The notes beneath the pieces are model-generated. The model worked only from the letters and a program-made list of their open reading frames with translations. It did not search any database and was not told where the DNA came from. A DNA stretch of 33,552 nt from Bacteroidota bacterium (GTDB lineage Bacteria; Bacteroidota; Bacteroidia; UKL13-3): positions 1 to 33,552 of the forward strand of contig CANHDN010000012.1 of NCBI GenBank assembly GCA_947459415.1. The letters run 5' to 3'. Shown piece after piece: positions 1-7,101 of this stretch. How positions within the stretch are numbered: position 1 is the stretch's first letter; each line of letters opens with the position of its first letter. The translations under genes were made by a program, and so were the position numbers.

Positions 1-1148
1 TCAACCTTGCCTTATCGGCTGTATGGGTTAGTGTAATGGTAATGATTTTATCTATTTGTATTGTGAAGGGATATCAAAATCAAGTTCGAGAGAAATTAAC
101 CGGATTTCATGCACCGATTCAGCTTTCAACGGTAGATTTAAATAATAGTTTTGAAACCAAGCCGCTGGAACGCGATTCTCTGTTAGAAATGCTAGTTCCG
201 CAAAAGCCTGGTGTTAAATTTCTACAAACTTTCGCAACTAAAGCTGGAATCATTAAAACGGATGAATCTTTTGAAGGGATCGTATTAAAAGGAGTAGGGT
301 CAAATTATAATTGGGAATTCTTGCGTAACCATGTTGTTGCTGGAAAAATACCTAAATTGAATGATTCAGTAGCTTCGCAAGAGATATTGATATCAGCCAT
401 TACTGCTAACAGAATGAATTATCATTTGGGGGATCCGGTCTTGGTTTATTTTGTGCAGGATCCGCCAAGAGTAAGAAAATTTAACATTGTAGGAATTTTT
501 GATACAGGCATGGGTGAACTTGATGAACGCTATGCATTTGTAGATTTAAAACAAGTTCAAAAACTAAATAATTGGTCTAATTATGAGGTGAGTGGTTATG
601 AAATTGGTTTGAACCGATTTGATGACATGCAAGAGATGCAAATGAGTTTAACAGAGGTGGTTCCCTATAATATGTCAATCAATACGATTTCAGATTTGTA
701 TCCCGCTTTATTTGATTGGCTTAAGCTATTAGATTTAAATGCAATTATTATTCTATTATTGATGTTAGCAGTAGCTGCCATTAATATGATTACTGCTTTG
801 CTCATTTTAATATTGGAGCGAACGCACATGATCGGAGTGCTAAAAGCGCTAGGGGCACCCAATAATTTTATTGGAGAGGTTTTTTTATGGATGGCATCTC
901 AAATTATTTTTAAAGGATTGTTATTGGGTAATTTGTTTGGTTTGGGCTTGGCCTTCACCCAACAAAAATTTGGCTGGCTAAAATTGGATCAAAAGTCATA
1001 TTATTTAAATAGGGTTCCTATTGAGTTTGATTGGCAAATGATTTTGCTCATTAACCTGCTTAGTTTTATTTTATGTCTGCTTATTTTGTTCATTCCGGTT
1101 CGCATGGTTTCTCGCATAAATCCAGTGAAAACGATTCAATTTAAATAG
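1..1148 (+). CDS. LolC/LolE-type (FtsX/MacB family) ABC transporter permease, 5' end outside the window
   Basis: The reading frame is open from base 3, upstream of the first ATG at 36, so the gene begins before the window. The visible product starts inside the first membrane segment (NLALSAVWVSVMVMILSICI), followed by KGYQNQVREKLTGF, the usual entry to the periplasmic MacB-like domain of lipoprotein-releasing permeases. A periplasmic domain of roughly 200 residues follows, then three hydrophobic segments in the last 140 residues with the FtsX signature ERTHMIGVLKALGA. This is the fold of LolC/LolE permeases, which with a LolD ATPase extract lipoproteins or other substrates from the inner membrane. 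A LolD-like ATPase lies about 28 kb away (28884-29570) but nothing shows that they are partners. The next gene starts 1 nt after the stop, so they are probably co-transcribed. Family assignment is firm; the substrate is unknown. Confidence 0.88.
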   Translation, partial: NLALSAVWVSVMVMILSICIVKGYQNQVREKLTGFHAPIQLSTVDLNNSFETKPLERDSLLEMLVPQKPGVKFLQTFATKAGIIKTDESFEGIVLKGVGSNYNWEFLRNHVVAGKIPKLNDSVASQEILISAITANRMNYHLGDPVLVYFVQDPPRVRKFNIVGIFDTGMGELDERYAFVDLKQVQKLNNWSNYEVSGYEIGLNRFDDMQEMQMSLTEVVPYNMSINTISDLYPALFDWLKLLDLNAIIILLLMLAVAAINMITALLILILERTHMIGVLKALGAPNNFIGEVFLWMASQIIFKGLLLGNLFGLGLAFTQQKFGWLKLDQKSYYLNRVPIEFDWQMILLINLLSFILCLLILFIPVRMVSRINPVKTIQFK

Positions 1149-1149
1149 C

Positions 1150-1923
1150 ATGAAAAATTGGATACCAAACCATTTAAAATTTCCCTTTTGGTGGGTGTTT
1201 AAATCTCCCCAAAGAAGCCTTGGTTTTATTACATTATGGACTGATTTGAAAGGGATTGCTCATTTTATTTGGCGTAAATATTTTATTGCTGTACCACCAA
1301 AACCTTTGAGTATTTGTGTGGGGATTTATAATAGAAGTGAGCTGTTTCTTAACCACTTTATACCTTCCTTGGCCCAATGTGATCATCCTGAATTAATAGA
1401 ATTATCCATCTTTGATTGTGGTAGCAATGATACCTCAGTTTTGAAGGAGCAAATTCAAAAGCGTTTCAAAGGCTCCCTAAAATTTAGCTCAGAAATCATT
1501 CCATTTACAAGATCTATGAGCTTTAATAAAGCAGTTAAGCAGGCAAGTAATCAAGTTGTTTTTTTATGTGATGCCGATTTTTCACTGCCCAAAGATTTGG
1601 TTCAGAAATGTTCTAATTATACTGCTCCAAATACTTGTTGGTTTCCAATTGTATTTTATCTGTATAAAAATAAGCCGCAGTATTACCATCCAACTCATGG
1701 AGAATGGATGCAATGGGGAGGTAAGGGTATTGTTGCTTGTTACAAAAAAGATTTTGAAATGCTTGGTTGTTTAAATGAAGATTTTACAAGTTGGGGAGGT
1801 GAAGATGAAGAATTTTATTTACGCTGTTATGCCAATCATATGAAAGTTATCAGATACCGTGAAAAGGAATTATTACATCATTGGCATCCTAGCTTGAATC
1901 CGAAATATAAAAAATTAGAATAA
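1150..1923 (+). CDS. Glycosyltransferase, GT2 fold with a GT7-like C-terminal motif
   Basis: This is a 257-residue GT-A type glycosyltransferase. After about 50 residues the nucleotide-sugar domain begins (SICVGIYNRSELF), the metal-binding DxD is DAD at residues 141-143 (FLCDADFS), and near the C-terminus WGGEDEEFYLR at 215-225 resembles the W-G-x-E-D-x-E acceptor/catalytic motif of galactosyltransferase-type (Glyco_transf_7C) and chondroitin-synthase-like enzymes. No signal peptide or clear transmembrane segment is present, so it probably acts at the cytoplasmic face of the membrane on a glycan precursor. It follows the LolC/E-like permease by 1 nt and is followed by a second glycosyltransferase, suggesting a role in a surface polysaccharide or glycoconjugate. 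Donor and acceptor cannot be told from sequence. Confidence 0.85.
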   Translation: MKNWIPNHLKFPFWWVFKSPQRSLGFITLWTDLKGIAHFIWRKYFIAVPPKPLSICVGIYNRSELFLNHFIPSLAQCDHPELIELSIFDCGSNDTSVLKEQIQKRFKGSLKFSSEIIPFTRSMSFNKAVKQASNQVVFLCDADFSLPKDLVQKCSNYTAPNTCWFPIVFYLYKNKPQYYHPTHGEWMQWGGKGIVACYKKDFEMLGCLNEDFTSWGGEDEEFYLRCYANHMKVIRYREKELLHHWHPSLNPKYKKLE

Positions 1924-1947
1924 AAGAGGAAAATATAATAGTTGTTG

Positions 1948-1955
1948 TATATTTG
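1948..1955 (+). promoter_or_regulatory. -7 promoter element just upstream of the second glycosyltransferase
   Basis: TATATTTG fits the Bacteroidota -7 consensus TAnnTTTG exactly. It ends 8 nt before the ATG at 1964, so transcription would start only a few bases before the start codon. No TTG lies at the proper -33 distance, so this is an incomplete promoter match. Confidence 0.4.
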
Positions 1956-1963
1956 CCTCAAGT

Positions 1964-2740
1964 ATGAATGAACCATTAGTAAGTATTATCACTCCGTCTT
2001 TTAACCAAGGAAAGTGGTTAGAAGATACCATACTGTCGGTTTTAAATCAAACCTATTCCCACATTGAATATATCATAATTGATGGTGGATCTACAGATCA
2101 ATCCAAGGAAATAATTGAAAAATACGCGGATAGATTAACTTATTGGCAAAGTAAGCCAGATGGAGGCCAAGCAGATGCATTAAACATTGGAATTAAAAAA
2201 GCCAAAGGAGATCTGATTGCTTATTTAAATGCAGATGACTTGTTAGAACCCAATGCGGTGGAAGGAATTATTCATGCATACGAGGTAAATCAAGAGTTTT
2301 CTATTTATTATGGTAAATGTAAAACAATTGATTCCCAGGGTAAATTGTTAGAAGAAGGAAATGGTAATCAGGTTTATTTTGAAACTTTAGCTAAAGATGG
2401 CATGCTACCCAATATGTATCAACCAGCATGTTTTTTTAATAGGGCATACCTTCGTAGAGACTCGTTTGTAGACAGTTCGCTCAAGTATGCTTTTGATTAC
2501 GAGTTGATTTTATTTTTAGCAAGTACCAAGTCTATTTTATTTTTGAATAGGGATGTAGCCAGTTACAGGGTGCATACAGAAAGTAAAAGTTACCTATTTA
2601 AAATAGATGCTTATAAAGAAAAATTAAGCCTACAAGAAAAGTATAATACCAAAAACTACCTGCTCATCAAATGGAAGCGAATTAAATTAGCGCTTGCAGA
2701 AAAAACAGGTAAAATAGCAAACGGCCATGCTGCCTTGTAA
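1964..2740 (+). CDS. Family 2 glycosyltransferase
   Basis: This 258-residue protein is a canonical GT2 enzyme transferring a sugar from a nucleotide donor. The N-terminus PLVSIITPSFNQGKWLEDTI is the typical first beta-strand and loop, followed by the nucleotide-binding IIIDGGSTDQS (38-47), the acceptor-side motif KPDGGQADALNIG (64-76) and the metal-binding LNADD (88-92). The C-terminal third is less conserved. There are no membrane segments, so it acts in the cytoplasm or on the inner leaflet. It lies 40 bp after another glycosyltransferase in the same direction but has its own -7-like element, so it may be partly independent. Its stop is 7 nt from the stop of convergent pfkA. The specific sugar and the product glycan are unknown. 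Confidence 0.93.
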   Translation: MNEPLVSIITPSFNQGKWLEDTILSVLNQTYSHIEYIIIDGGSTDQSKEIIEKYADRLTYWQSKPDGGQADALNIGIKKAKGDLIAYLNADDLLEPNAVEGIIHAYEVNQEFSIYYGKCKTIDSQGKLLEEGNGNQVYFETLAKDGMLPNMYQPACFFNRAYLRRDSFVDSSLKYAFDYELILFLASTKSILFLNRDVASYRVHTESKSYLFKIDAYKEKLSLQEKYNTKNYLLIKWKRIKLALAEKTGKIANGHAAL

Positions 2741-2747
2741 TTCAAAA

Positions 2748-3725
2748 CTAATTGTTTAGAATCCCTACCAAATTTAATAAATCTGGGTTCAGTGGTTTTT
2801 TCTTTGTAATTGCATCAATAAATGGGGTCAGGGTAATTTGATTATTTATTAATCCACACATTTTATTTTTTTCTCCAGCTAATAGTGCATTTACAGCGCC
2901 GTATCCAAGTTTTGATGCTAAAACCCTGTCATAAGTGGTTGGTGAACCGCCTCTTTGAATATGCCCCAAAATAACTACTCGAGATTCAAAACCAGGAATT
3001 TCTTTATTTAATATTGTTGAAATGGCACTCGCTCCGCCTTCAAAATTTCCTTCTGCAACCACTACAATAGAGAAAGATTTTTTTGTTTCAGATCTGCTTT
3101 TAAAAAAGTTTATGAGTTGAACATGATCATTTTTTACTTCTGGTAGCATCACCATTTCTGCACCACCTGCAATAGTAGCAGCAAGGGCTATAAATCCGGT
3201 ATCTCTTCCCATTACTTCGATAAAAAATATTCGACCATGACTTTCAGCCGTATCTCTAATTTTATCTATGGCCTGCACAGCAGTATTGATAGCAGTATCA
3301 AAGCCTATGGTTAAATCAGTTCCATATAAATCATTATCGATGGTTCCGGGCGCACCAATAGAAGGAATACCATATTCGTTATAAAAAATTTCTGCTCCCG
3401 TAAAAGTTCCATTTCCACCAATACAAATAATACCTTCTATCCCTTCCTTTTTTAAATTTTGATAGGCTATCTCCCTGCCTTCTTTTGTCATAAATTCTTT
3501 GCTTCTAGATGATTTTAGGATCGTTCCGCCACGCTGAATAATGTTACCTACAGAGCGAGAATTTAGTTCAATAAAATTTTCAGCACCTTTAATCATCCCA
3601 TTGTATCCTTGTAAAATTCCGCTTACTGCAACATTTTTTGAGATGGCAGTTCTAACTACAGCCCTAATACAAGCGTTCATTCCAGGCGAATCTCCACCAG
3701 AGGTAAATACAGCAATTTTTTTCAT
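2748..3725 (-). CDS. pfkA: ATP-dependent 6-phosphofructokinase, with Asn at the position of the E. coli Mg-binding Asp103
   Basis: The 325-residue length and motifs match bacterial PfkA, which phosphorylates fructose 6-phosphate to fructose 1,6-bisphosphate in glycolysis. The ATP site begins with TSGGDSPGMNACIR (8-21). The catalytic loop GTIDND (127-132) supplies the base Asp130, equivalent to E. coli Asp127. MGRDTGF (172-178), the AEG glutamate (224-226) and GHIQRGGSP (254-262) form the sugar-phosphate site. The loop that is GGDGS in E. coli reads GGNGT here (103-107), so Asn105 (codon AAT at 3411-3413, minus strand) replaces the aspartate that helps bind Mg-ATP. The frame is intact and all other key residues are present, so the enzyme is probably functional but may have altered metal or nucleotide handling. 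The start is the ATG at 3725; a terminator for the upstream gene ends only about 12 nt before it. Confidence 0.95.
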   Translation of the reverse strand: MKKIAVFTSGGDSPGMNACIRAVVRTAISKNVAVSGILQGYNGMIKGAENFIELNSRSVGNIIQRGGTILKSSRSKEFMTKEGREIAYQNLKKEGIEGIICIGGNGTFTGAEIFYNEYGIPSIGAPGTIDNDLYGTDLTIGFDTAINTAVQAIDKIRDTAESHGRIFFIEVMGRDTGFIALAATIAGGAEMVMLPEVKNDHVQLINFFKSRSETKKSFSIVVVAEGNFEGGASAISTILNKEIPGFESRVVILGHIQRGGSPTTYDRVLASKLGYGAVNALLAGEKNKMCGLINNQITLTPFIDAITKKKPLNPDLLNLVGILNN

Positions 3726-3729
3726 GTGG

Positions 3730-3756
3730 TAAATATAAAAAAAAAGGTCGTTTCAA
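3730..3756 (-). promoter_or_regulatory. Possible pfkA promoter overlapping the upstream terminator
   Basis: On the minus strand TTG at 3756-3754 lies in the loop of the terminator hairpin, and TATATTTA at 3737-3730 follows after 16 nt. This resembles the TTG/TAnnTTTG promoter with the final G replaced by A and a slightly short spacer. It would start transcription at or next to the pfkA ATG. Weak evidence. Confidence 0.25.
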
Positions 3757-3773
3757 TTGAAACGACCTTTTTT
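3740..3773 (-). terminator. Rho-independent terminator of the lipoprotein gene
   Basis: The palindrome has arms AAAAAAGGTCGTTTC and GAAACGACCTTTTTT around AATT. It lies 17 nt past the lipoprotein stop on the minus strand and ends in a run of nine T on that strand. On the plus strand it also ends in six T, but no plus-strand gene feeds into it. Confidence 0.88.
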
Positions 3774-3790
3774 ATACAATCAAATTATGA

Positions 3791-4723
3791 CTATAATTCT
3801 ACTTTTACAATTAATAAAATCTGACCAGTTGCACCAGCAGCCGGACTTCCAACTTTGATTAATCCTCTTTTTCCATCACTCTTTTTGAAAGCATATACTT
3901 GGTTTACGCTCATATTTGCAACTCTGTCTAACATACCAACTTCAAAATCTATGGTTTGTAATTCGGTCATAAATGTACCACCCACTAAGGCATCAAATTC
4001 TGAAGCATTGATAGAAGTTAATTTTAAAGAAGTTTTATTTTTTGTAGGCCAAGTAGATACTTCGCTAGCCCAACCTGTTCCAGCAGCAAAGTTGTAATCA
4101 GGAGAGTATAACGCATTTTGCACGTTTCCAGCAGTATTGTAGAAATAGATGAAATCAATTTTTGATGAATTGTCTTTTGCTAAATCAACACCAGTGGTTC
4201 CAGCGCGGTATCTTCTAAATCCATCTGCTACACCAAAGAAACGATATTCGTTAGTAGTATTACTTGGTGCTCCAATCAAAATTTGACCAGATGTAACCAT
4301 ACTTTCAATCGTTACAGTAAATGAAGTGGTAGTTGATTTACCTTTTGTATCTTCAACTTTCACAGTGTAAGTAATGATATCACCCTCGTCTATTACAACA
4401 TCTAGTGCATCTATGTAATTTTTAATTAAATCCTTACCAGTTAAAGTTTCTTCAGCAACTACAAAAGTACTCTGACCAACGATGGCACGGGTAATACTAA
4501 TTTTAGCTAATTTAACATCCGTATCTGCAGAAGCAACTACTTTTATTTCTACGGTATCTAAAGATAAAGATGAGCTAAATGATTTTACACCATCGTTCAC
4601 AGTTAGGGTAGGTGCTGCAAATACTTTTGCATCTCCATCTGGATCTTCTCCACCGCAAGAGCTAAATAATACAGTTGCTGAAAGTGCAGTAAGCACGAAC
4701 ATTGATTTAAATAATTTTTTCAT
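3791..4723 (-). CDS. Lipoprotein of unknown function with probable Ig-like N-terminal half
   Basis: The 310-residue product begins with a lysine-containing signal peptide (MKKLFKSMFVLTALSATVLF) and a lipobox-like SSC with Cys23, followed by GGEDPDGD, an acidic stretch common after the lipid anchor in surface-exposed Bacteroidota lipoproteins. Residues about 38-145 alternate in a beta-strand pattern (DTVEIKVVASAD, ITYTVKVEDTKGKSTTTSFTVTI) typical of an Ig/cadherin-like fold. The rest (IDFIYFYN, GWASEVSTWPTKN) resembles uncharacterised Bacteroidota lipoproteins and has no catalytic motif I recognise. It is a monocistronic unit: a full promoter lies just upstream and a strong terminator just downstream. 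A role in the outer membrane or on the cell surface is inferred from the anchor only. Confidence 0.85.
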   Translation of the reverse strand: MKKLFKSMFVLTALSATVLFSSCGGEDPDGDAKVFAAPTLTVNDGVKSFSSSLSLDTVEIKVVASADTDVKLAKISITRAIVGQSTFVVAEETLTGKDLIKNYIDALDVVIDEGDIITYTVKVEDTKGKSTTTSFTVTIESMVTSGQILIGAPSNTTNEYRFFGVADGFRRYRAGTTGVDLAKDNSSKIDFIYFYNTAGNVQNALYSPDYNFAAGTGWASEVSTWPTKNKTSLKLTSINASEFDALVGGTFMTELQTIDFEVGMLDRVANMSVNQVYAFKKSDGKRGLIKVGSPAAGATGQILLIVKVEL

Positions 4724-4745
4724 TTTTCAATTAATTTTGGTTTAG

Positions 4746-4774
4746 CAAATATAGGTTTAAGTTTTTAATTTCAA
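4746..4774 (-). promoter_or_regulatory. Promoter of the lipoprotein gene
   Basis: On the minus strand TTG at 4774-4772 is followed after 18 nt by TATATTTG at 4753-4746, a full match to the Bacteroidota TTG-N17-23-TAnnTTTG promoter. The -33 element overlaps the TGA stop codon of the DUF3276 gene. The predicted leader is about 18 nt. Confidence 0.75.
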
Positions 4775-5085
4775 TTCTCTTTTAATTCTCTTTCTTCGTT
4801 GGATTCATGCTTAAACTCATCAAAGTCGTAGTCTGGCATTAAATCAGTTTTTATATATTGAACTGTTTCGTTTAATGCCTCTACAAATTTGTTGAAATCT
4901 TCTTTGTACAAGAAAATTTTGTGTTTAACGTAGTTGCCATCTTCAAAGCTTTTTTTACTCTCTGTAATGGTTAAAAAGTAATCTTTTCCACGGGTAGATT
5001 TTACGTCGAAAAAATAAGTTCTCTTTCCAGCGCGAATTTTTTTAGAAAAAATTTCTTGGCTATCGTTTTTGTTGTATTCCTCCAT
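4771..5085 (-). CDS. DUF3276 / PUR-like DNA- or RNA-binding protein
   Basis: The 104-residue protein contains IFSKKIRAGKRTYFFDVK, then YFLTITESKKSF and KHKIFLYKEDFNKFVEAL, the hallmark of the DUF3276 family, a small Bacteroidota protein with a PUR-alpha-like whirly fold proposed to bind single-stranded nucleic acid. I place the start at the ATG at 5085 because homologues begin a few residues before EIFSKKIRAGKR; a longer frame from a TTG at 5154 would run through an inverted repeat and adds an unconserved 23-residue tail. The C-terminus is highly acidic (DYDFDEFKHESNEERELKEN), probably disordered. It lies between an ABC exporter and a lipoprotein gene that has its own promoter, so it appears to be a unit of its own. 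The family is confident; the cellular role is not established. Confidence 0.88.
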   Translation of the reverse strand: MEEYNKNDSQEIFSKKIRAGKRTYFFDVKSTRGKDYFLTITESKKSFEDGNYVKHKIFLYKEDFNKFVEALNETVQYIKTDLMPDYDFDEFKHESNEERELKEN

Positions 5086-5152
5086 GAACTTGTTATATAG
5101 TGTAAACCTCGGCAAAATATGAGTTACAAGTTTGATTTCATAACATTTTTTC

Positions 5153-5187
5153 AACAGTTTACAATTTATTGAAATTGTAAAACTGTT
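5153..5187 (-). repeat. Inverted repeat downstream of the ABC exporter stop
   Basis: Arms AACAGTTTACAATTT (5153-5167) and AAATTGTAAAACTGTT (5172-5187) pair over 15 bp with one unpaired base, around loop ATTG. It begins 6 nt beyond the exporter stop codon at 5194. There is no T-run after it on the minus strand, so it is at best a weak terminator or an mRNA 3'-end structure. Confidence 0.5.
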
Positions 5188-5193
5188 TTAGCT

Positions 5194-6981
5194 TTATTCA
5201 TCCTGAATTTGTTTATTGTAAATTTCAGAATATGAGCCTTTTAAATTTAATAACTCATCGTGTGTACCATCTTCAATAATTTTACCTTGGTGAAGGATCA
5301 AAATTCGGTCGGCATCTTTTACACTAGAAACTCGATGGCTAACAATGATGCTTGTTTTATCTTTTTTAATTTCTTTAATGTGATTTAAAATATCAGCCTC
5401 AGTTTGGGTATCTAAAGCACTAAGGCAATCATCAAAAATTAACAAATTTGCATCTTTAATAAAAGCACGAGCAATAGCAACTCGCTGTTTTTGTCCACCA
5501 GAAAGTGTTATTCCGCGTTCTCCAACTTTTGTTTTTATTCCTTCTTTAAATCCTGCAATGGTTTCTTTTAAGCTCGCTTGATGGCATGCCAGATCAAGTT
5601 TAGGCTTTATTTCTTTGTCTTCTTTTTTTAGTCCAAAGGTGATGTTTTGTTCAATGGTATCGCTAAATAAAAATACATCTTGAGGAACATAGCCAATCAG
5701 GTCTTTCCATTGATGCAGGTTTAAATCTGTTAAATTTTTGTGGTCAATATGAATGCTTCCTTTGCTTGGATCAAACACTCTTAACAAGAGTTGAATGAAG
5801 GTAGTTTTGCCAGATCCAGTGCTGCCTAAAATGGCTAATGTACTTCCTTTGGCAATTTTAATATTTATGTGCTCTAAGGCAGGAATCTCTTTACCCGGGT
5901 AGGTGTATGAAACATTGTTAAAATGAATGAATTCTTCAAATTCACAATTGGCCTCAGGGTTCGTATTCATGTTCGGCTTAGTTTCTAAAAACTCATTAAT
6001 TCTTGCCTGAGAAGCCGCTGCGCGTTGAATTAAACTGCTTGTATAACCCAAGCTAGTAACTGGCCAAATTAAAATATTCACATATATAACAAATTCTGCA
6101 ATATTACCCAAACTGGCTCTTCCAGCTATTACTTCTAAGCCACCTATATATATGGTAATGAGTGAACTAAGTCCAGTTAGAAATACCATTAGCGGAAAGA
6201 AAAAAGCATCAACTTTGGCCAGATTCATTTGCTTTTCTTTGTACACCTGCGTCTCTTCATTAAATTTAACAATGCTTGCCTTTTCTGCAGCAAATGCTTT
6301 AATAACCCTAATTCCAGAGAAGGCTTCCTGCACAAATGAGGTAAGCGCAGCTAATTGTACTTGAATGGCATCGCTGCGCGTATTGATTAAATTATTGATT
6401 TTGTAAATGGCAAAGGATAAGATAGGCAAGGGGGCAATTACCAACCAGGTTAATCTGGTATTAACTGTGAACATAACAATTAATACTAAAATGATTGTTA
6501 CGAGTAGGTTTATGGCATACATTAGCGCCGGGCCAACATACATTCTTACCCTGCTTACATCTTCGCTAATTCTCGACATTAAATCTCCAATTCGATGATT
6601 TCTGTAAAAGGTCTGATCCAATAATTGATAATGCGTAAAAACTTCATTTTTAAGGTCATACTCTATTTTTCTGCTCATTACAATAATGGTTTGACGCATA
6701 AAATACATGAATAAGCCTCTAATAATGGCAAAGGCAATGACCAATAAAGTAAAATATAGAATGGAGCTACCGAGACTGTTCGTCAGGCTTTCTGTGAGGG
6801 TTTGGTTATTTTTTGCTTGAACCAATTCATTCAAATGATCTTTTATTAAATCAATTGATTTTCTTACAAGTTGCGCCGGGAAAATGGCAAATAAGTTAGA
6901 AGCGGTAACAAATATTACACCCAATAAGAGCCTAATTTTGTATTTGATAAAATATTTATTGAGGTGTTTTAGCGCTTTCAA
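5194..6981 (-). CDS. ABC exporter with fused transmembrane and ATPase domains (MsbA/MdlB-like)
   Basis: The protein has six hydrophobic segments in its first 310 residues (ABC_membrane) and an ATPase domain from about residue 350. The ATPase shows Walker A GSTGSGKTT (386-394), Q-loop PQDVFLF (Q434), signature LSGGQKQR (494-501), Walker B LLIFDD (513-518) and H-loop SHRVSS (H549). Walker B ends in Asp-Asp-Cys, so the usual catalytic glutamate is aspartate, as in several heterodimeric exporter half-transporters. The frame contains no early ATG: possible starts are TTG 7011, GTG 6987 and TTG 6981. I prefer TTG 6981 because the product then starts MKALKHLNKYF, like relatives. It is probably a homodimeric or heterodimeric inner-membrane exporter of lipids or drugs; no partner half-transporter is in the window. 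It is divergent from the leucine dehydrogenase gene. Confidence 0.9.
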   Translation of the reverse strand: MKALKHLNKYFIKYKIRLLLGVIFVTASNLFAIFPAQLVRKSIDLIKDHLNELVQAKNNQTLTESLTNSLGSSILYFTLLVIAFAIIRGLFMYFMRQTIIVMSRKIEYDLKNEVFTHYQLLDQTFYRNHRIGDLMSRISEDVSRVRMYVGPALMYAINLLVTIILVLIVMFTVNTRLTWLVIAPLPILSFAIYKINNLINTRSDAIQVQLAALTSFVQEAFSGIRVIKAFAAEKASIVKFNEETQVYKEKQMNLAKVDAFFFPLMVFLTGLSSLITIYIGGLEVIAGRASLGNIAEFVIYVNILIWPVTSLGYTSSLIQRAAASQARINEFLETKPNMNTNPEANCEFEEFIHFNNVSYTYPGKEIPALEHINIKIAKGSTLAILGSTGSGKTTFIQLLLRVFDPSKGSIHIDHKNLTDLNLHQWKDLIGYVPQDVFLFSDTIEQNITFGLKKEDKEIKPKLDLACHQASLKETIAGFKEGIKTKVGERGITLSGGQKQRVAIARAFIKDANLLIFDDCLSALDTQTEADILNHIKEIKKDKTSIIVSHRVSSVKDADRILILHQGKIIEDGTHDELLNLKGSYSEIYNKQIQDE

Positions 6982-7034
6982 GCCCACAAATAAAAGGAAA
7001 ACACTGCACAAATTCTGTGGCTTTTTTTTTGCCC

Positions 7035-7063
7035 TTGAAAAATAAAAAATAAAACTACTTTTG
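7035..7063 (+). promoter_or_regulatory. Promoter of the leucine dehydrogenase gene
   Basis: TTG at 7035-7037, an 18-nt spacer and TACTTTTG at 7056-7063 match the Bacteroidota promoter consensus. The leader to the ATG at 7102 would be about 32 nt. Confidence 0.75.
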
Positions 7064-7101
7064 CCCCCGATAAAAAATATTTTAAAACCCCTTATTTAAT
7101 T

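Noticed and set aside
5086-5154. N-terminal extension of the DUF3276 protein from TTG 5154
   Set aside because: It runs through the inverted repeat at 5153-5187 and gives an unconserved 23-residue lead; the ATG at 5085 gives the family-typical start.
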